A stretch of DNA of 32,357 bases from contig NZ_JWHR01000156.1 in NCBI RefSeq assembly GCF_000808015.1, positions 1 through 32,357 on the forward strand. The letters run 5' to 3'. The position numbers and the translations under genes are program-made. Source of the stretch: Terrisporobacter othiniensis (GTDB lineage Bacteria; Bacillota; Clostridia; Peptostreptococcales; Peptostreptococcaceae). Shown here in pieces: positions 14,848 through 23,929 of the stretch; position 1 is the stretch's first letter, and each line of letters starts with the position of its first letter. The notes under the pieces are model-generated. The model saw only the letters and a program-made list of their open reading frames with translations, made no database searches and was not told the origin of the DNA.

Positions 14848-16617
14848 CTACCAACGTGTATCTTCTAATCCACAGAATGAATCAACAGGATCAATACCTT
14901 TAAATTCACAACGACCTAATAATTTTTCTACTAATGCATCCAATGTATGCTCATTTTTATCATAGCAGTTTATATAAGTCTTAACTTGTGGTACATCTGC
15001 TAAATGGAATGGTGAACATAAAGATACAAATATAGTAGGTAATTCATGTATATACCATGGTATATCTGGAGTTCCTTTACTCATTTTCCACTCTATTCTT
15101 TGAGTTGTTCCACCTGCATTATATACACTAGCTAATTGTATAACTAAATCATATTTATCAGTTAAATCAGTAATTGGAGCTTTAGCTGAATAAGCATTCA
15201 TCATTATTTTTCCAGCTTCTTCTCTACTAACTTTCTTAACTTTATCTATTGGTGATTCATAAATCTCCACTTCAAACCCTTCTGCCTCTAACTTTTCTTT
15301 GAAGTATTCTGTAGATGTCTTTTTATTTCCAGCACCCACAAACATTGCCATTACTGGATTAGATATTTCTTGCTCTATAAGTAATATTCTTTTATTTTTT
15401 TCAACAGATATTGGAAGTATTGATTTATCAACATTCTTAACTAAAGTAATAGCTTCATCAGATATTTCCCTAGCTATGTTTTTAAATTCTTCACTACCTA
15501 TTACGCTTAAACCTTCTTTTGGAGGAACTATATCCTTCTTGTCTTTTTTATGAAGACCTAAGTATGCTTTTGTTCCAAGTATTCTTCTTATAGCATCATT
15601 TAATCTTTCATCAGTTATTATGCCATTTTTATATCCATCCATCATATATCCAAAATCTTCATCTGGATCATTGAAGAATAAGAATAAATCACAACCTGCT
15701 GCAATTGATGCTGGTAACATATCACTACGCTTCATTCTAGATGTTAGCCCTGCCATGTGAGATGCATCAGTTACAACTAATCCGTTAAATTCTAATTGAC
15801 CTTTCAATAAATCTGTTATTATAGCTTTACTTACAGTGGCAGGCATTATTTCACCATCTTCATCCAAGCTTTTATTGTATTTTCTTTCATAAGCAGGTAA
15901 CATTATATGACCAACCATTATAGAATGTATACCTGCATCTATCATACCACTGTATACTTTTCCAAATGTTTTATCCCATTCTTCACAAGATAATGAGTTA
16001 CTACTATTTGATAAATGTTGATCTCTTTCATCAACTCCATCCCCTGGGAAGTGTTTCATAGCACATATTCCATTACTCTCCATGAAACCTTTCATATATG
16101 CCTTACTCATTTCTAAAACTCTATCAGCATCATCACCAAATGTACGAGTTTGTATAACAGGATTTCTCCAGTTAAGCATTATATCTGTAACAGGTGCAAA
16201 AGTCCAGTTAGCTCCTATAGCTGCACATTCTATACCAGATACTCTACCCATTTCATAAGCATATTTGGCATCCCTTGTTGCACCTATTTTTATAGGAGTT
16301 CCTATTTCTGTACCACCCATGAAAGCTCCATTACCACCACTTTCAGCATTAGCAGCTATTAATAGAGGTATTTTTGAATTTTCTTGTAATATTCTATTTT
16401 GCTCTAATACCTTCTCAGCAGTTCCTGGATTATATCTAACTGCCCCAAACTTGTATTTATTTACCACATCTTTTAAATATTCTTCTTCTGTTGAAGACCC
16501 CATATTTATAAATAATTGTCCTATTTTCTCTTCTATAGTCATTGAGTTTAAAGTCTCTTCAACCCATGATATTCCTTCTTCATCCAAATAATATGGTTTT
16601 GCTTTTAAATTTACCAT
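14848..16617 (-). CDS. glycoside hydrolase family 3, beta-N-acetylglucosaminidase-like
   Basis: This 589-residue enzyme has a GH3 TIM-barrel domain followed by a Rossmann-like C-terminal domain (from about 360). The NagZ-type loop KHFPGDGVDERDQH (188-201) carries the D199/H201 dyad found in N-acetylglucosaminidase members, and VVTDAS puts the nucleophile at D284. There is no signal peptide, so it acts on imported, cytoplasmic sugars. It lies 57 bases downstream of a GPH symporter gene on the same strand, fitting an uptake-and-cleavage pair. Likely substrates are beta-linked GlcNAc-containing or related glycosides; hydrolysis versus phosphorolysis cannot be decided from sequence. Confidence 0.88.
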   Translation of the reverse strand: MVNLKAKPYYLDEEGISWVEETLNSMTIEEKIGQLFINMGSSTEEEYLKDVVNKYKFGAVRYNPGTAEKVLEQNRILQENSKIPLLIAANAESGGNGAFMGGTEIGTPIKIGATRDAKYAYEMGRVSGIECAAIGANWTFAPVTDIMLNWRNPVIQTRTFGDDADRVLEMSKAYMKGFMESNGICAMKHFPGDGVDERDQHLSNSSNSLSCEEWDKTFGKVYSGMIDAGIHSIMVGHIMLPAYERKYNKSLDEDGEIMPATVSKAIITDLLKGQLEFNGLVVTDASHMAGLTSRMKRSDMLPASIAAGCDLFLFFNDPDEDFGYMMDGYKNGIITDERLNDAIRRILGTKAYLGLHKKDKKDIVPPKEGLSVIGSEEFKNIAREISDEAITLVKNVDKSILPISVEKNKRILLIEQEISNPVMAMFVGAGNKKTSTEYFKEKLEAEGFEVEIYESPIDKVKKVSREEAGKIMMNAYSAKAPITDLTDKYDLVIQLASVYNAGGTTQRIEWKMSKGTPDIPWYIHELPTIFVSLCSPFHLADVPQVKTYINCYDKNEHTLDALVEKLLGRCEFKGIDPVDSFCGLEDTRW

Positions 16618-16674
16618 TTACTATCTCCTATATTTCTTTTTAATTTTACTAGCTATATATTAATCATCAATTTA

Positions 16675-18102
16675 TTAGTTTTTTCCTTGGTGTAAATCTC
16701 TTAACTTGATTACGTTTTCTTGAACTACTTTTTTAGTTAAAGGATATGTAAACATAAGTAATAATCCTGCAATTATATAACAAATACCTGGGAATAATGT
16801 ACTTAAAGTGTAAATACCTTCCTTTACGCTTTCAACCTGTACTGATGCTAAAGAATCATATCCTATAAATGTTAAAGCATACCCTGTAACAGCCCCAGCT
16901 ACTGCTTGTGCTAATTTTCTAAGGAAAGAAACTAAACCATATACAGTTGCATCATTTCTTTCTCCTGTATTTATTTCACTATGATCTATTATATCTGTTA
17001 TAAATGCCCATATTAATATATTAAATGTTGATATACCAAGTGTTACTAAAGCATACATAGCTATAAAAGTATATGCATTATCTACTTTCATAAAATATAC
17101 AGCTAAGAATATCAGTCCTGATGATATTAAGCCTATCATAGAAAATTCACGTTTCCCTATTTTTTGTGATAAATTTGCAGCTACTGTACTAAGTAATAAA
17201 ACAATTGGTAAACTTATGATGTTTAATATTGATAAAGCGTTTACATCATTAAAATAATCAATACATAAATATGTATTTATAGTTTGTCCCATAAGTGAAC
17301 TAAATGTTAAAACTATTGATACTCCTACAAAAGAAATCATTGCTCTATCTGTTAATAAAGATTTAAATGTATCTACTAAAGAAAGTGATTTTTGATTTTC
17401 TTTAACTTCTGGCTTTATACGTTCTTTTGTTAACATAAAGCATAAAATATAACATATAAATGCTGATATAGAAAATACTGCTACAACTATTGTAAATCTG
17501 TGAGGATCTATTATTTGATTCCCTGCAGCATCTGCACTATAAACAATTTGAGGTGTTACAGAACCTATTAATATACCAGCAAATGTAGCACCAAGATTTC
17601 TCCATGTAGAAAGAGATGCTCTTTGTTTTGTATCATCAGTCATAACTGACGCCATTGATCCATAAGGTATATTAATTGCAGTATAAAATACTGAACCCCA
17701 TAATATATATGTTACAAACATTACTATTACTTTAATTGTCATAGATGCATTTGCTAAACTTTGTTGATACATCAAAAAGTTCATAAGAGCAACTGGACCA
17801 GATACTTTTAATATCCAAGAACGAAACTTGCCATGTTTTGTTGCCTTACTTCTATCTATTATACGGCCTATACCAATATCTGTAAAAGCATCTATACATC
17901 TAGCAACTAGAAAACATGTTCCAACCATGGCTGCACTTACACCCATAACCTTTGTATAGAATATCATAAAGTACATATTTGCAAAAATAAACATGAAATC
18001 GTTACCAAAGTCTCCAAATAAATACCCTAACTTATCTTTTATACCAAATGGCTTTTCTTCTTTCACTAAATACTCTAAATTCTTTGCTTCACTTAAATTC
18101 AT
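16675..18102 (-). CDS. GPH-family sugar:cation symporter (MelB-like)
   Basis: This 475-residue protein has about twelve membrane segments and the glycoside-pentoside-hexuronide symporter signature near residues 69-93 (DAFTDIGIGRIIDRSKATKHG then KFR), plus GYLFGDFGNDFMF at the start. Such carriers take up glycosides with Na+ or H+ across the cytoplasmic membrane. It is the first gene of a two-gene operon with the GH3 enzyme and is divergent from an AraC-type regulator, which probably controls it. The sugar specificity is unknown. Confidence 0.9.
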   Translation of the reverse strand: MNLSEAKNLEYLVKEEKPFGIKDKLGYLFGDFGNDFMFIFANMYFMIFYTKVMGVSAAMVGTCFLVARCIDAFTDIGIGRIIDRSKATKHGKFRSWILKVSGPVALMNFLMYQQSLANASMTIKVIVMFVTYILWGSVFYTAINIPYGSMASVMTDDTKQRASLSTWRNLGATFAGILIGSVTPQIVYSADAAGNQIIDPHRFTIVVAVFSISAFICYILCFMLTKERIKPEVKENQKSLSLVDTFKSLLTDRAMISFVGVSIVLTFSSLMGQTINTYLCIDYFNDVNALSILNIISLPIVLLLSTVAANLSQKIGKREFSMIGLISSGLIFLAVYFMKVDNAYTFIAMYALVTLGISTFNILIWAFITDIIDHSEINTGERNDATVYGLVSFLRKLAQAVAGAVTGYALTFIGYDSLASVQVESVKEGIYTLSTLFPGICYIIAGLLLMFTYPLTKKVVQENVIKLRDLHQGKN

Positions 18103-18235
18103 TTTTTTCCCCCTATAAGTATAAAATTAGTATATAAATCTAACTTAAAAAAACTTACTGTTTTTTCCAAAAATATTTTATAAATATTCTCCTTTCGTGC
18201 TATAATTGTGACTTGTAAGTTATTCATCTTGATTA

Positions 18236-18247
18236 TATACTAGTATA
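18236..18247. promoter_or_regulatory. 12-bp palindrome between divergent genes
   Basis: TATACTAGTATA is a perfect palindrome in the gap between the symporter and the AraC-type gene. Minus-strand TATAAT (18237-18232) overlaps it and plus-strand TATAAT (18260-18265) lies just to the right, each lacking a good -35. An activator-dependent divergent promoter with an operator between is plausible. Confidence 0.4.
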
Positions 18248-18338
18248 CTTCATTTATGTTATAATAAATTTTACATAATTTTGTGTAATTTTTGTGTGAT
18301 TTGTTAAAAATTTATTTTATTTTTGTGGATGGTGAAAA

Positions 18339-19580
18339 ATGCTTATAACAAACTTTAATTACAATGATTTTTATAATTTTATGGTCTCTATTTTAGATAG
18401 TTCATTTAATATTAGTATTACAAAAATACATGATTCTTCTGATTTCAATAATTATGTAGATATTGAATTTAGAAAAATTGTTTGGCCAGATTGTAATTAT
18501 GAATATAATGCCAATATGAATGAACTTTTACAAATGAAAAAAGGGGCTTTATGTGTGTTACAAAGCGCTATGGATTTTATAACAATAGTATTTTCTTTTC
18601 CTGAAGAAATTTCCAACGATATAATAATTATTGGCCCATTTTTGGAGGTTGAACCAGACGATAGGTTTATAATTAATTTATTAAACAAAAATAATTTACC
18701 TGAAGGTTTGAGGAAAACAATTTCAACTTATTATAATTCTCTACCTCTAGCAAATTCGTTAAATGTAATTTCAACTTTACATACAGTTTTAGGATTATTT
18801 ATTTCAGATTACAATCCGTCAAATATATATGGTGTGGATTTTTCTAAAAATAAACCAAAATTATCAGGTTATAATTATGATGATTCTGAATTTTATATAC
18901 AATATTATAGAAAATATAAATCTTATTTAGAAGACATATTTAAATGTATTAGATTAGGAGTAGATGCTACAAATATATTAAATGACTATATTGAACTAAC
19001 TGGTATTTTAAAAGTTAGTTGCATTGATAAGCTTAAAAAGAACTTATATATTCTAAATACTCAATTTGAATCAGAATTATTAAAGGAGCCTCTATCTCCT
19101 GTGCAAGTGCACCAACTTTACCTTAAAAATCAACAAGAAATAGAGCAGGAAACAAGTAGAGTTAAATTAATAAAACTCCCTTACAAAATCTTAAAAAAAT
19201 ACAGTAGTTTACTTTTAAATTACAATTTACAAAAATACTCCTATACAGTACGCGCTGCTATAGAATATATTAATATAAACTTGCAAAATAATTTGTCTTT
19301 ATCAACTATATCAGAGGCTATCAATAAAAATCCTTCTTTTTTATCTAGCCAATTTAAAAAAGAAACTGGTAGCACCATAACAAGATATATTCAAGAAAAA
19401 CGAATCGAGGAATCAATTCGTATGCTTACATATACGGATTTGACTATCCAAGAAATTTCTCATTTGGTTGGTATTGATGATTTAAGCTGGTTTTCTAAAT
19501 TATTTAAAAATATAACTAATATGTCTCCTACTAAGTACAGAGCTAATATGCATAACTCTGAAAAGAAGATATCACATTAA
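18339..19580 (+). CDS. AraC-family transcriptional regulator
   Basis: This 413-residue protein ends in an AraC/XylS DNA-binding domain with two helix-turn-helix motifs (about 305-405: LSLSTISEAINKNPSFLSSQ, TRYIQEKRIEESIRML, LTIQEISHLVGI, WFSKLFKNITNMSPTKYR). The N-terminal 280 residues are a sensor region with an IIIIGPFLEVEPDD segment (about 98-110), like other clostridial AraC regulators of sugar loci; the ligand is not evident. It is transcribed away from the GPH-GH3 operon and most likely activates it when the sugar is present. The ribosome site is weak (GGATGG). A very strong terminator follows. Confidence 0.88.
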   Translation: MLITNFNYNDFYNFMVSILDSSFNISITKIHDSSDFNNYVDIEFRKIVWPDCNYEYNANMNELLQMKKGALCVLQSAMDFITIVFSFPEEISNDIIIIGPFLEVEPDDRFIINLLNKNNLPEGLRKTISTYYNSLPLANSLNVISTLHTVLGLFISDYNPSNIYGVDFSKNKPKLSGYNYDDSEFYIQYYRKYKSYLEDIFKCIRLGVDATNILNDYIELTGILKVSCIDKLKKNLYILNTQFESELLKEPLSPVQVHQLYLKNQQEIEQETSRVKLIKLPYKILKKYSSLLLNYNLQKYSYTVRAAIEYININLQNNLSLSTISEAINKNPSFLSSQFKKETGSTITRYIQEKRIEESIRMLTYTDLTIQEISHLVGIDDLSWFSKLFKNITNMSPTKYRANMHNSEKKISH

Positions 19581-19623
19581 AAAACAGGCATACATTTTTG
19601 TAATACAAATGTATGCCTGTTTT
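19581..19623 (+). terminator. terminator of the AraC-type gene
   Basis: AAAACAGGCATACATTT at 19581-19597 pairs perfectly over 17 bp with AAATGTATGCCTGTTTT at 19607-19623, nine-base loop, T-rich tail. Confidence 0.92.
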
Positions 19624-19677
19624 TATTTTACTGTCTTTATATTAAATTTATGAACATATTGCCAGTTTAATAATAAA

Positions 19678-19700
19678 AGGCAGAGAATAAATCTCTGCCT
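19678..19700 (-). terminator. terminator of the DUF3992-like gene
   Basis: AGGCAGAGA at 19678-19686 pairs perfectly with TCTCTGCCT at 19692-19700; on the minus strand it is followed by TTTTATTATT. It serves the convergent spore-appendage-like gene. Confidence 0.8.
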
Positions 19701-19783
19701 AGAATAACATTATATTGCTATTTTATTGTAGTTTCTAATCTTCTTATTCAGCATAGTCAATTACATGCTGAAAATCAACCCAA

Positions 19784-20194
19784 TTATGAACAGCATTCAA
19801 ATTCAGGCGATGGAACTTGAATATCAAAGCAAAGTAGTGCTCTTGAAGTAGTATTTGCAGTAGTAGTGTTTATTGTTACATGGTCTATATTAGCTGCTAT
19901 AATTACACCCATTTCATTTGGAGCTACTATTATTTGTTTATCGCCTGCAGTGAAAGTAATATTTCTTCTTCCTAAATTTGTTAATATTATTGTTCCAGTT
20001 ACGGCAAAATTATTAGAGTTTCTATAAACAACTGTTCCATCATCATCAGTAGCAGTTGCTGTTATGCTAAATTGTTGCTTAACAAATCCTTGGCAACATT
20101 CACTCTTTATATTACATTCTACTTTTTCATCACGATCTGGTCTTTCATGACAATCTGGTCTTTCATACCATTCTCCACAACATTTATTATACAT
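19784..20194 (-). CDS. DUF3992-like protein, candidate endospore appendage (Ena) subunit
   Basis: This 136-residue protein has a Cys-rich N-terminal arm (CC at 5-6, single Cys at 15 and 27, CC at 33-34), a beta-rich core (FSITATATDDDGTVVYRN, then TGTIILTNLG, NITFTAGDKQIIVAP and VTINTTTANTTSRALLCF) and a C-terminal CC. A Cys-bearing N-terminal arm before a small jelly-roll-like core is the design of DUF3992 endospore appendage proteins, whose subunits are cross-linked by disulfides into fibres. There is no signal peptide, as expected for proteins assembled in the mother cell. The ribosome site is AAAAGGAG. An exosporium or spore-coat protein is the main alternative. Confidence 0.5.
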   Translation of the reverse strand: MYNKCCGEWYERPDCHERPDRDEKVECNIKSECCQGFVKQQFSITATATDDDGTVVYRNSNNFAVTGTIILTNLGRRNITFTAGDKQIIVAPNEMGVIIAANIDHVTINTTTANTTSRALLCFDIQVPSPEFECCS

Positions 20195-20217
20195 ACTAAA
20201 ACCATCTCCTTTTAATT

Positions 20218-20239
20218 GGACAACCTTGATTGATTGTCC
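20218..20239. promoter_or_regulatory. hairpin in the leader of the DUF3992-like gene
   Basis: GGACAACC at 20218-20225 pairs with GATTGTCC at 20232-20239 (seven of eight) in the 5' leader, between the ribosome site and the presumed promoter on the minus strand. It could stabilise the message or be an operator. Confidence 0.35.
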
Positions 20240-20480
20240 TTATTTTATAATACTATTTATACGAATTTTTGTTACACATATTTCTACAAATTTCTACTTT
20301 TTTCGCAATATGTAGTTGTTACTCATCAAATTACTATTTATATCTATGATATTAAAAATATGGTTACTTTCATTGCATTGAAATTGTGATGGAACTTTTA
20401 GCCAAATAGTTAATTGTATTTGTATTTTTAATATTTTATTGATACAATTTATACGAAAATATATAATAGTGAGGTTTCTA

Positions 20481-20879
20481 ATGCATAAAAATAAAGACGA
20501 AATAAAAAAAGAATTTAATGATGCTAATATTCGGCTAAAAGAAGATATAAAAAAAATAAATGAAGATTACAAAATGAAGGCTCAAGAAAGAAAGAGAAAA
20601 ATAGAAGAAAAGAGAAATAAGGAAAGAGAAGAATATGCAAAAACAAAGAAAGTAAATTATTGGAGTCCTACTTGTTGGGAGACAATGAGCGATAAAAAAC
20701 TAAAGATAGTTAACACATTTTCAAAATCTCTTGGTATATTTTGTCTTGTTTTTGGTTTATTAATTTTCTTTGGAGCGGGAGATAAAGCAAGTATTTTTAT
20801 CATAGTACTGAGTTTATATTTCTTGTATTTTGATCCTAGACGATTTGCTAATTCATCTAAAAATAATAAAAAACATTAA
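20481..20879 (+). CDS. coiled-coil membrane protein, unknown function
   Basis: I choose ATG 20481 because GTGAGG lies six bases before it; an upstream ATG at 20439 lacks a ribosome site. The 132-residue product starts MHKNKDEIKKEFNDANIRL and has a highly charged helical, probably coiled-coil, region (residues about 1-60) followed by two hydrophobic segments (about 83-100 SKSLGIFCLVFGLLIFFG and 104-118 IFIIVLSLYFLYF). A soluble coiled-coil tail on a membrane hairpin is likely. No family recognised; it is monocistronic. Confidence 0.65.
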   Translation: MHKNKDEIKKEFNDANIRLKEDIKKINEDYKMKAQERKRKIEEKRNKEREEYAKTKKVNYWSPTCWETMSDKKLKIVNTFSKSLGIFCLVFGLLIFFGAGDKASIFIIVLSLYFLYFDPRRFANSSKNNKKH

Positions 20880-20912
20880 TTAGAATATTCTTTATTAAGA
20901 GCATAAAATAAA

Positions 20913-20958
20913 ATGGCTAGGTTTGATACACTAACATATATCATTCCTAGCCATGTTT
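20913..20958 (+). terminator. terminator of the coiled-coil protein gene
   Basis: ATGGCTAGG at 20913-20921 pairs perfectly with CCTAGCCAT at 20946-20954 over a 24-base loop, followed by GTTTTAAT. Confidence 0.65.
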
Positions 20959-21071
20959 TAATATCCACTAAAACAGATTTTTTCGTGAATACTTTATTTT
21001 ATAATACTTGTTTCACAATATATTAATATTGTTCATCAAGCATACTTATAAAAAATTATAATAGTTAAAAA

Positions 21072-22059
21072 CTACTCTGCATTATTTTTACAGGTATACT
21101 TTAAGTCACCATCACTTACAAATAATATCTCATATTCATTACTGTATGGATCTTTTACTGGAATTATCTCACTATAATATATAGGAATCTCTTCCCAATA
21201 CCACCTTAATGTATCATAAGGTATTTGACCATACCCCTTTACTAATATACTGTTTACATATTTTCTTAATATAAGTTTATCAGCTATCAAAACTTCTTTT
21301 ATATCTTTATCAAATTTTATAAACGCTCCTTTATCTTCATTCATTCTAACTGAAAGTAAATTATCATTCATTAAATTTTCATCTACTTTTGTTAATACCT
21401 CAATTGGCAAATAACTTAACCACTCTATAGACTTTAAAAATTCTATTTTTTCATATTTAAAGTGTGACTTGCAGTATAACTTGTCGATATCATCATATTT
21501 ATCTAATCCTTTCAATTTATTGTCGATGAATTCATTATCTTCAAAATATGAATGAAAAGGTAAGCAAAAAGGAGATAAATCTTCTGGAACAAAACATATA
21601 TTTCCTATTACAAAATCAATTAAGTTAGTAACTTTATTAAAGAATTCTTCCAGGTAATTTACTACCTTATTATAGTTTTCTCCACAAGTATATCCACCAA
21701 TATTCCACTGAATACCACCAAAATATCCAGATTCTTTATTTAAATTATATTCTTCCTCCATATAAAGTACCTGATAAACAAAACCTATATCAGCTCCACC
21801 ACCATTTTGAATATATTTTTTATGCTCAATATTTAATTTTATCAAAACATTTTTTTATCTTTTTAATGTCTCTTAAATTTTTATTATTTATTATAGATGA
21901 AATAATAAAGTCTTCGTCAATGTTCTCGAAAAAAGTATTATAAACCAAATTACTTAACTCAATAACTTGTTCTTTTGTTGCCCTTTTGAACTCTAAATGA
22001 ATTTGTATATTTCTTATATCATATCCTTCTTCACTCATAAAAGTACTTTTTCTCAACAT
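21072..22059 (-). pseudogene. unknown gene split by one extra base in an A7 tract
   Basis: Two overlapping frames occur on the minus strand. The first, 22059-21826 (77 codons), starts MLRKSTFMSEEGYDIRNIQI and ends KKIKKCFDKIKY. The second, ending at 21072, is open for 257 codons from a TTG at 21845 but has no ATG or ribosome site at its beginning. Removing one A from the A7 run (T7 at 21850-21856 on the plus strand) joins them as RDIKKIKNVLIKLNIEHKKY, giving one protein of about 333 residues. It is acidic, with many Tyr and Trp and no membrane segment. I do not recognise the family; immunity-type proteins can look like this. Translational coupling of two real genes is a less likely reading. 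Confidence 0.6.
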
Positions 22060-22153
22060 AACTTCTACTCTCCCTTAAAACTAGCTTCTTAAATTCCTAT
22101 TTATCTATCTGATATAAAAATCATCTTTATTTCTCAATATATAACATTTGAAA

Positions 22154-22194
22154 ACTAAAATAAGCTAGTAAAATTTTTACTAGCTTATTTTAGT
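22154..22194. terminator. terminator of the GNAT gene
   Basis: ACTAAAATAAGCTAGT at 22154-22169 pairs perfectly over 16 bp with ACTAGCTTATTTTAGT at 22179-22194 over a nine-base AT loop. Confidence 0.85.
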
Positions 22195-22227
22195 TTACTT
22201 AATCAATAATATTTTGAAAAATATTAC

Positions 22228-22839
22228 TTAGAATAACTGTCCTTCCCTAACTTCCTTCACCTTAGGAGTAAATTCCTTATCAAACTCATCCACTTCATCA
22301 TCACTCACATTGTAACAATCATCGAAAACATAATAACCATTTATATTATCCAAAGCACCTTCTTTAAGAACTTTCACCATGAAAAATGGAGCTTCATCTT
22401 CCACAGGTATTCCTTCCATATGAATGCCATATTTTGATGCTGGCTCAAAACCAAATCTAGTATAATAATTATCATCTCCAGTAATAAGAACAGCAGAGTA
22501 ACCTAGTCTAGTAGCTTTTTGTAAAGATATGCTAATCAATTTGCTTCCTATGCCATTTCCTTGGAACTCTGGCATAATACTCAGTGGTCCAAAAGTTATA
22601 AAAGTTTCATTGTCAACGCCCTTAACTTGTCCCTTTGTACAAACTATATGACCAATAATTTTATTATCATATAAAGCAACTAGCTCTAAATCTTCAATAG
22701 ATTTTTTATCTTTATGTATATTATTTACCACCAAATGCTCACAACATCCTGGTTTATAAACATTCCAAAAGGCTTCTCTTGTTAAAATTTCCACATCTTT
22801 ATAGTCATTTTCTTCTATTTTTCTTATAACTAAACTCAT
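22228..22839 (-). CDS. GNAT-family N-acetyltransferase (COG3153/YhbS-like)
   Basis: I choose ATG 22839 because GGAGGATGGT stands just before it, giving a 203-residue protein that begins MSLVIRKIEENDYKDVEILT. The GNAT fold is shown by the strand VALYDNKIIGHIVCTKG, the strand GPLSIMPEFQ and the acetyl-CoA pyrophosphate loop QGNGIGSKLI, then GYSAVLITGDDNYYTRFGFE, characteristic of the YhbS subgroup. It transfers an acetyl group from acetyl-CoA to an unknown small molecule or protein amine. The tail is acidic. It is monocistronic with its own terminator. Confidence 0.88.
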   Translation of the reverse strand: MSLVIRKIEENDYKDVEILTREAFWNVYKPGCCEHLVVNNIHKDKKSIEDLELVALYDNKIIGHIVCTKGQVKGVDNETFITFGPLSIMPEFQGNGIGSKLISISLQKATRLGYSAVLITGDDNYYTRFGFEPASKYGIHMEGIPVEDEAPFFMVKVLKEGALDNINGYYVFDDCYNVSDDEVDEFDKEFTPKVKEVREGQLF

Positions 22840-23075
22840 ATACCATCCTCCTGAAAATAATAATTTTAATTCCATATTTCATAATTTATGTATCTTATTT
22901 TATTATAACATATTCTTATATTTTACTACATTAATATAAGGTTACTTGTGACAAATATACCCTTTCTTCCCACATATAACTTACTAAGATATTTTTCAAC
23001 TTTATATGAATTTTACTAACTATTATATAAGTAGAAAGTGAAATTCCTTTACAAAAAATTTAAGGAGGTAATAAT

Positions 23076-23297
23076 ATGGCAGTAGTTTCAACTCCCAATT
23101 TTTCATCTATCAAAGTTAAATTTGATCATGGTACAGATTTAAATGGAGATAGAGTAATAAAAACTAAGACTTATTCTAGCATAAAATCAGGTGCTACAAA
23201 CGACAATATAATGTCTGTTGTAATTGCTATATCAGACTTACAACAACATACTTTATGTGGTACAAATAGAGTGGACAACTCATCATTATCTGAATAG
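23076..23297 (+). CDS. DUF1659 family protein
   Basis: This 73-residue protein fits DUF1659 (short, beginning MAVVSTPNFSSIKVKFDHG, then KTKTYSSIKSGATNDNIM and VVIAISDLQQHTL). Function is unknown. An ideal ribosome site (AAGGAGG) precedes the ATG. It is the first of a three-gene operon with DUF2922 and YvrJ, an association conserved in clostridia and bacilli, which suggests a shared but undefined role. Confidence 0.85.
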   Translation: MAVVSTPNFSSIKVKFDHGTDLNGDRVIKTKTYSSIKSGATNDNIMSVVIAISDLQQHTLCGTNRVDNSSLSE

Positions 23298-23321
23298 TTT
23301 ATAAATTTAGGAGGTTAAATT

Positions 23322-23546
23322 ATGGATGAAAAAAGACTTTTAATGACGTTTAAAAATACTTTAGGTAATAGCTTTACTATTACTGTGGACGACCCAAGAG
23401 AAGACTTGGAAGAACAGGAAATAATAGATGCTATGAATTTGATCAAAGACAAAAACATCTTCCAACCAAAGGGTTATGACATAGCCGCATGTATATCTGC
23501 TAAAGTAGTTGACTCTACAACTACTGAGTACGATTTGGAAGTATAG
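23322..23546 (+). CDS. DUF2922 family protein
   Basis: This 74-residue protein fits DUF2922: MTFKNTLGNSFTITVDDPRE (residues 8-27), then IIDAMNLIKDKNIF and a C-terminal strand with AKVVDSTTTEYDLEV. Small, soluble, unknown function. It lies 24 bases after the DUF1659 gene with a perfect AGGAGG site and 16 bases before the YvrJ gene, so all three are cotranscribed. Confidence 0.87.
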   Translation: MDEKRLLMTFKNTLGNSFTITVDDPREDLEEQEIIDAMNLIKDKNIFQPKGYDIAACISAKVVDSTTTEYDLEV

Positions 23547-23562
23547 TAATCGAGGTGATCTA

Positions 23563-23709
23563 ATGGATAATTTTCAATCTATCATAGCAAACCTGGGCTT
23601 TCCCATTGCCATTTCTCTCTATTTATTAGTTAGAATTGAAGGAAAGCTGCAAAGTTTGACAGATAGTATAAATGATTTATCCAGAAATATTATCAAACTT
23701 AATAAGTAG
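23563..23709 (+). CDS. yvrJ: YvrJ family protein
   Basis: I choose ATG 23563 because GAGGTGATC, an excellent ribosome site, lies just before it. The 48-residue product has one membrane segment (about residues 5-22, SIIANLGFPIAISLYLLV) followed by RIEGKLQSLTDSINDLSRNI, the YvrJ pattern. It resembles phage holin-like small membrane proteins in layout, but its function is unknown. It is last in the DUF1659-DUF2922-YvrJ operon. Confidence 0.85.
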   Translation: MDNFQSIIANLGFPIAISLYLLVRIEGKLQSLTDSINDLSRNIIKLNK

Positions 23710-23730
23710 AGCTTCTCATTTAAAATAGAA

Positions 23731-23770
23731 GAGCTATTGTAAATTCCCCCATTTACAATAGCTCTTTTTT
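23731..23770 (+). terminator. terminator of the DUF1659-DUF2922-YvrJ operon
   Basis: GAGCTATTGTAAAT at 23731-23744 pairs perfectly with ATTTACAATAGCTC at 23751-23764, six-base loop, then six T. The stem is identical to that at 12557-12589. Confidence 0.92.
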
Positions 23771-23929
23771 AGTCCATAAATTTAATTAAAGATTTCATAC
23801 TTTTAAAGATAATTGATTTCTCATAATTTTCTTAATAAACAATTAACAATCACCTGATTGTGATATAATTTAATATATAATATTACCATTTTTTTCAAAC
23901 TTTTTAATAGATTCTAGGAGGAGTTATTT

